64,000 bases of DNA, from NCBI RefSeq assembly GCF_001552635.1, contig NZ_BCRO01000070.1:1-64000 (forward strand), given 5' to 3'. Positions 60,551-64,000 of the stretch are shown piece by piece. Numbering within the stretch: position 1 is the first letter of the stretch; each line of letters starts with the position of its first letter. The notes beneath the pieces were generated by a model, which searched no databases, was not told the DNA's origin, and was given only the letters and a program-made list of their open reading frames with translations. Both the position numbers and the translations under genes were made by a program. The DNA is from Actinomadura hibisca NBRC 15177 (GTDB lineage Bacteria > Actinomycetota > Actinomycetes > Streptosporangiales > Streptosporangiaceae).

Positions 60551-61816
60551 TCAGCGGACGGCGATGACGGCCGAGCCGTGCCCGAACAGCCCCTGGTTGA
60601 CGGCGATGCCCGCTTGTGCGTTCGTGACCTGGCGGCCCTCGGCCCGTCCCCTGAGCTGCCACGTCAGCTCGCAGACCTGCGCGATCGCCTGCGCCGGGAT
60701 CGCCTCGCCGAACGAGGCCAGCCCGCCGGAGGGGTTCACCGGGCAGCCCCGCCCCGGCGGGACGACCCCCCGGTACCCGCCGGAAGCCCCGCCCAGCGCC
60801 GTCGCGCCGGAACGGAGCAGCTCCTCCGCGCCGCCGGGCTCGCACAGGCCGATGTCCTCGTACCAGTCCAGCTCCAGCGCGGTGGACAGGTCGTACACCT
60901 CCGCCAGCGACAGGTCCTCGGGGCCGATTCCGGCCTCCTCGTACGCCGCGTGCGCGATCGCCGACCGGAACGGGCGTGTTTCCCCAACCAACCGACCCCG
61001 ACCTACCTCCTCGGCGGGCTCGGGCACCGTCATGGCCGAGTCGGTGGCGAAGTCCGGCAGGTCCAGCACCGTCTTGGGGAACGTCGGCGTCACCGTGGAC
61101 AGCGCCGGGATGCGCACCGGTGCGCTGATCCCGTGCCTGCGCGCGAACTCCATCGACGTCAGCACCAGCGCCGCGCCGCCGTCGCTGGTCGCGCAGATGT
61201 CCAGCAGCCGCAGCGGGTCGGCGACCACGGCGGACTCGCGCACGTCCTCCGCCGTCACCTCCTTGCGGTAGCGGGCGTTGGGGTTGGCCAGGCCGTGCCG
61301 GGCGTTCTTCACCTTCACGGCGGCGAAGTCGTCCAGCGTCGCGCCGTGCACCGCCATGCGCCGCCGCGCGTACAGCGCGAAGTAGATCGGGTTGGTCGCG
61401 CCCAGCAGGCGGAACCGCAACCAGTCGGGGTCGTCGGGCCGGTCCCCGCCGACCGGCTTGAAGAACCCCTTGGGCGCGGCGTCCGCGCCGACCACCAGCG
61501 CCACGTCGCACAGGCCCGCCAGGATGCGCGCGCGGGCGTTGTCGATGGCCTGCGCGCCGGACGCGCAGGCGGCGTAGCAGCTCGACACCCGCGCGCCCGA
61601 CCAGCCCAGCGCCTGCGCGAACGTCGCGCCCGCGATGAAGCCCGGGTAGCCGTTGCGGATGGTGTCGGCCCCCGCGACGTACTGGACGTCGTTCCACGCC
61701 AGCCCGGCGTCGGCGAGCGCGGCGCGGGCCGCCGCGAGCCCGTACTCGACGAAGTTGCGGCCCCACTTGCCCCACGGGTGCATCCCGGCCCCGAGAACGG
61801 CGATGTCCCTGCTCAC
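60551..61816 (-). CDS. Ltp2-like thiolase-fold aldolase
   Basis: A 421-residue thiolase/SCP2-type protein. SSCYAACASGAQAIDNARAR keeps a cysteine at the thiolase nucleophile position, but the GHP block reads FGEAIPAQAI, so the catalytic His is lost. This is the pattern of Ltp2-type steroid aldolases, which cleave a hydroxylated side chain by retro-aldol reaction together with a DUF35 protein. The partner is encoded directly upstream and overlaps it by four bases (GTGA). Product and substrate are inferred from these relatives. Confidence 0.86.
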   Translation of the reverse strand: MSRDIAVLGAGMHPWGKWGRNFVEYGLAAARAALADAGLAWNDVQYVAGADTIRNGYPGFIAGATFAQALGWSGARVSSCYAACASGAQAIDNARARILAGLCDVALVVGADAAPKGFFKPVGGDRPDDPDWLRFRLLGATNPIYFALYARRRMAVHGATLDDFAAVKVKNARHGLANPNARYRKEVTAEDVRESAVVADPLRLLDICATSDGGAALVLTSMEFARRHGISAPVRIPALSTVTPTFPKTVLDLPDFATDSAMTVPEPAEEVGRGRLVGETRPFRSAIAHAAYEEAGIGPEDLSLAEVYDLSTALELDWYEDIGLCEPGGAEELLRSGATALGGASGGYRGVVPPGRGCPVNPSGGLASFGEAIPAQAIAQVCELTWQLRGRAEGRQVTNAQAGIAVNQGLFGHGSAVIAVR

Positions 61817-62262
61817 GAGATCGGCCTCCACATCCACACCGTGTACGCGGTCTCGTCGTCCTCGTACAGGACGCCCTCGGTCAGCTCGACCGCCATCCCG
61901 ACCGCCAGGCCGTCCACGCCCACACCCGGCACGACCTGCCCGAGCACCACCATGCGCTCGGCCTCCAGCTCCACCGCCGCGACGGTGTAGGGCACGAACG
62001 GGTCTGGCGACACGTACGGCGGCGGCGGCTTGTACCGCGAGTCGGCGTAGGACCAGACCGTGCCGCGCCCGGAGAAGGCGTACTCGGCCAGCTCCGACCC
62101 GTCCTTGGGGCCGGTGCAGCCGGGGTTGCGGCAGGCCAGCTCGTTGCGGGGGAAGTAGGGGGTGCCGCAGGAGGCGCAGCGGGTGCCCAGCAGCCGCACG
62201 GCCCCGTCCTCGGCGGTGTACCAGCCCTCGATCGCCGGACGCCGCTGTTTGGTCGTGCCCAC
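61813..62262 (-). CDS. DUF35 OB-fold partner protein
   Basis: A 149-residue zinc-ribbon plus OB-fold protein: CASCGTPYFPRNELACRNPGC contains the four ligands of the ribbon (about 29-49), followed by GRGTVWSYADSRYKPPPPYV and a C-terminal OB barrel. Stand-alone DUF35 proteins bind and activate Ltp2-type aldolases and other thiolase-fold enzymes. The GTG start is at 62262. The GTGA overlap with the aldolase gene supports a one-to-one complex. Confidence 0.9.
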   Translation of the reverse strand: MGTTKQRRPAIEGWYTAEDGAVRLLGTRCASCGTPYFPRNELACRNPGCTGPKDGSELAEYAFSGRGTVWSYADSRYKPPPPYVSPDPFVPYTVAAVELEAERMVVLGQVVPGVGVDGLAVGMAVELTEGVLYEDDETAYTVWMWRPIS

Positions 62263-62300
62263 GCACCCTCCCTGACTCGGCGGTCTCCGGGGCGCAGCTT

Positions 62301-62312
62301 ACCAACCAAGCG
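62301..62312. promoter_or_regulatory. Possible TetR half-site
   Basis: ACCAACCAAGCG is a strong half-site of the CCAAGC-type operators of TetR regulators in lipid catabolism, followed by only a weak opposite arm (CGCT). It lies 39 bases before the DUF35 gene start, at the end of the MFS gene. Confidence 0.3.
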
Positions 62313-62317
62313 CACGC

Positions 62318-63565
62318 TCAAATAGTGCGGGCGGGCCCCGCCTTCGCGCGGCGCGGCATCCCGGCCGCCGCGACGAGCCCGATCCCCAGCAGCGCCAGCA
62401 CGTACAGGCCCGTCCCGGTCCAGTGGCCGCGCTCGTAGGCGATCCCGCCCGCCGACCCGCCGATGCTGCTGCCCAGGTAGTACGCGAGCAGGTACAGCGC
62501 CGACGCCTGCGCCCGCGCGGTGGACGCGCGCAGCCCGACCCAGCCGCTGGCGACCGCGTGCACCGCGAAGAACCCGCAGGTGAACAGCAACAACCCGGCC
62601 GCCACCAGCGGCAACGACGCGGGCAGCGTCAGCAGCAGCCCGGCCGCGCCGAGGCCCGTCGCGCCCAGCAGCACCGGGCGGCGGCCGACGCGGTCGGCCA
62701 GCGCTCCGGCGCGGGCGGAGGCGAAGGAGCCCGCCAGGTTCGTCACGGCGATCAGCCCGACGACGGCCTGCGGCAGGTGGAAGGGCGCCTCCAACAGCCG
62801 GTAGGTCATGAAGTTGTAGACGGTAACGAAGCCCGCCATTGCCACCAAGGCCGTCAGGTACAGCCGCCGCAGTCCGGGGTCGGCGAGGTGGGTGAGCAGC
62901 GGCCGGTAGTTCACGCGGGACGGCGTGAAGAAGCGCGAGGGCGGCAGCAGCACCCAGAACGCGACCGTGAAGCCGAGCGCGACCAGCGCCGTCACCGCCA
63001 GCGCCCACCGCCAGCCCGCCAGGTCGGTGGTCACCGACGGCACGACCCGGCCCAGCACGCCGCCGATGCCGGTCCCGGCGACGTAGCGGCCCATCGCGCC
63101 GCCCAGGTGCTCGCGGCGCACCTCGTCGGCGAGGTAGGCCATCGCGACGGCGGGCACCCCGGCCAGCGCCAGCCCCTGCACGGCGCGCACCGCCGCGAGC
63201 ATCCCGAACGTCGTGCACAGCGGGATCAGCAGCCCGACCAGCGCGGACGCCGCCGACGACACCACCATCACGCGGGTGCGCCCGTACCGCTCCGAAAGCG
63301 AGCTGACCGGGACGACCGCGAGCGCGACCGCGCCGGTGGCCAGCGAGACCAGCAGGCTGGCCTTCGTGGGGGAGACGCCGAACGCGCCGGACAGCTCCGG
63401 CAGCAGCGCCTGCGTGCAGTACAGGGACATGAACGTGGTGAGCCCGGCCGCGAACAGCGCCAGGTTGACGCGGCGCAGGCCGGGCGAGCCCGCGCGGTGC
63501 CGTTCGGGGGCCGGACGGTCGGAGGGCGCGGCCTGCGCGGTCGCGGTGGGGGAGGTCGGGGGCAT
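62318..63565 (-). CDS. MFS transporter (DHA1 type)
   Basis: A 415-residue, 12-helix major facilitator. Family marks are FAAGLTTFMSLYCTQALLPE in TM1, SLSERYGRTRVMVVSS in loop 2-3 and AGALADRVGRRPVLLGATGL in loop 8-9. The YnfM-like pattern suggests drug or metabolite export. It is divergent from the LysR gene at 63646 with an 80-base space, so that regulator likely controls it. Confidence 0.92.
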   Translation of the reverse strand: MPPTSPTATAQAAPSDRPAPERHRAGSPGLRRVNLALFAAGLTTFMSLYCTQALLPELSGAFGVSPTKASLLVSLATGAVALAVVPVSSLSERYGRTRVMVVSSAASALVGLLIPLCTTFGMLAAVRAVQGLALAGVPAVAMAYLADEVRREHLGGAMGRYVAGTGIGGVLGRVVPSVTTDLAGWRWALAVTALVALGFTVAFWVLLPPSRFFTPSRVNYRPLLTHLADPGLRRLYLTALVAMAGFVTVYNFMTYRLLEAPFHLPQAVVGLIAVTNLAGSFASARAGALADRVGRRPVLLGATGLGAAGLLLTLPASLPLVAAGLLLFTCGFFAVHAVASGWVGLRASTARAQASALYLLAYYLGSSIGGSAGGIAYERGHWTGTGLYVLALLGIGLVAAAGMPRRAKAGPARTI

Positions 63566-63645
63566 GACGGCCAGGCTGCGCCCACCGGCGGTGATGCGTC
63601 CAATGTTCGTTCCCGCGCGAACCGATGCGGTGTATGCATGAAGGC

Positions 63646-64000
63646 ATGGACCTCCAGACCGTGCGCTGGTTCCTGGCCGTGGCCGACCTCGGGCATGTGA
63701 CCAACGCCGCAGCCGAGTTGCGGGTCTCGCAGCCGGGCCTGTCGCGCGCCGTCGCCCGCCTGGAGCGCGATCTCGGGCACCCGCTGTTCGACCGGGTGGG
63801 ACGGGGCGTGGTGCTCAGCCCGTACGGCGCGGTGTTCGCCGAGCACGCGCGCCGCCTGGTCGCCGAGGAGGAGGCCGCGCGCCGGGCGCTGGCGCAGGCC
63901 GCCGACCCTGAGCGCGGCGAGGTGTCGCTCGCCTTCCTGCACACCCAGGGGCCGTCGTTCGTGCCGGACCTGATCCGCCGGTTCCGCGCCGACCACCCCG
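63646..64000 (+). CDS. LysR-family regulator (partial, cut by window end)
   Basis: The first 118 residues are visible. The winged-helix DNA-binding domain begins MDLQTVRWFLAVADLGHVTN, with AAAELRVSQPGLSRAVARLE as the recognition helix-turn-helix and HPLFDRVGRGVVLSPYG as the wing. The start of the effector domain (GEVSLAFLHTQGPSFVPDLI) follows and runs off the window. It is divergent from the MFS gene at 63565, the standard layout for a LysR activator and its target exporter. Confidence 0.9.
   Translation, partial: MDLQTVRWFLAVADLGHVTNAAAELRVSQPGLSRAVARLERDLGHPLFDRVGRGVVLSPYGAVFAEHARRLVAEEEAARRALAQAADPERGEVSLAFLHTQGPSFVPDLIRRFRADHP

Overview
The window is chromosomal DNA of a high-GC actinomycete. 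GC bias at third codon positions is extreme, GTG starts and ATGA/GTGA gene overlaps are common, and the ssrA proteolysis tag ends in the usual LAA. The mix of ftsEX/smpB/ssrA, an AftD-like envelope locus and a DUF35/thiolase steroid-type catabolic operon fits Streptosporangiales, and Thermomonosporaceae such as Actinomadura are a plausible home. That placement is inference from gene content.

Layout. 1-1.2 kb: a short-period repeat array and a formylglycine-generating-enzyme-like gene. 1.3-5.7 kb: three paralogous lipoproteins around prfB. 6-12.9 kb: a core block of ftsE, ftsX, an S41 protease, smpB, a penicillin-binding-protein homologue with all catalytic motifs lost, a candidate small RNA and ssrA (tmRNA). 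13-16.8 kb: an accessory patch directly after ssrA with an unknown gene, a nucleotidyltransferase-like/unknown gene pair and a toxin-antitoxin remnant with a truncated PIN toxin. 17-25 kb: regulators, SDRs, an EI24 membrane protein, a repeat-rich acidic membrane protein and a double-domain acyl-CoA dehydrogenase. 25-35.5 kb: an envelope polysaccharide locus (two large GT-C-type membrane proteins including an AftD homologue, a 43-residue DUF2613-like protein, GT2 and GT4 glycosyltransferases, an acyltransferase and a methyltransferase). 35.6-43.5 kb: an MFS exporter, a DUF3068 protein, a flavin oxidoreductase behind KstR-like operators, an ECF sigma factor, an orphan promoter/terminator unit, a nitroreductase-hemerythrin fusion and a RelE/Phd-type pair. 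43.5-50.8 kb: a divergent catabolic locus (enoyl-CoA hydratase; two acyl-CoA synthetases, DUF35 and two thiolase-fold proteins) resembling the mycobacterial steroid side-chain region. 51-55 kb: MarR, then TetR and a YhgE/Pip membrane protein with a degenerate ABC ATPase behind a 28-bp perfect palindrome. 55.6-59.1 kb: four secreted proteins forming two paralogous pairs in A'-B'-B-A order. 59.8-64 kb: TetR, an Ltp2-type thiolase/aldolase with its DUF35 partner, an MFS transporter and a LysR gene cut by the window end.

Threads across the window. smpB and ssrA, the two parts of trans-translation, lie 2.4 kb apart with the inactive PBP homologue between them. The catabolic genes at 22, 38.6, 43.5-50.8 and 60.5-62.3 kb look like one acyl-CoA/steroid-type programme: KstR-like motifs sit at 38.6 and 44.4 kb, and the same Crp/GlxR-like motif (TGTGA-N6-TCACT) occurs before the 44.5-kb operon and before the secreted-protein operon. 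The best candidates for undescribed biology are the pseudo-transpeptidase, the NTase gene pair next to ssrA, the A'B'BA secreted-protein locus and the two small orphan transcription units at 12.2 and 41.8 kb.
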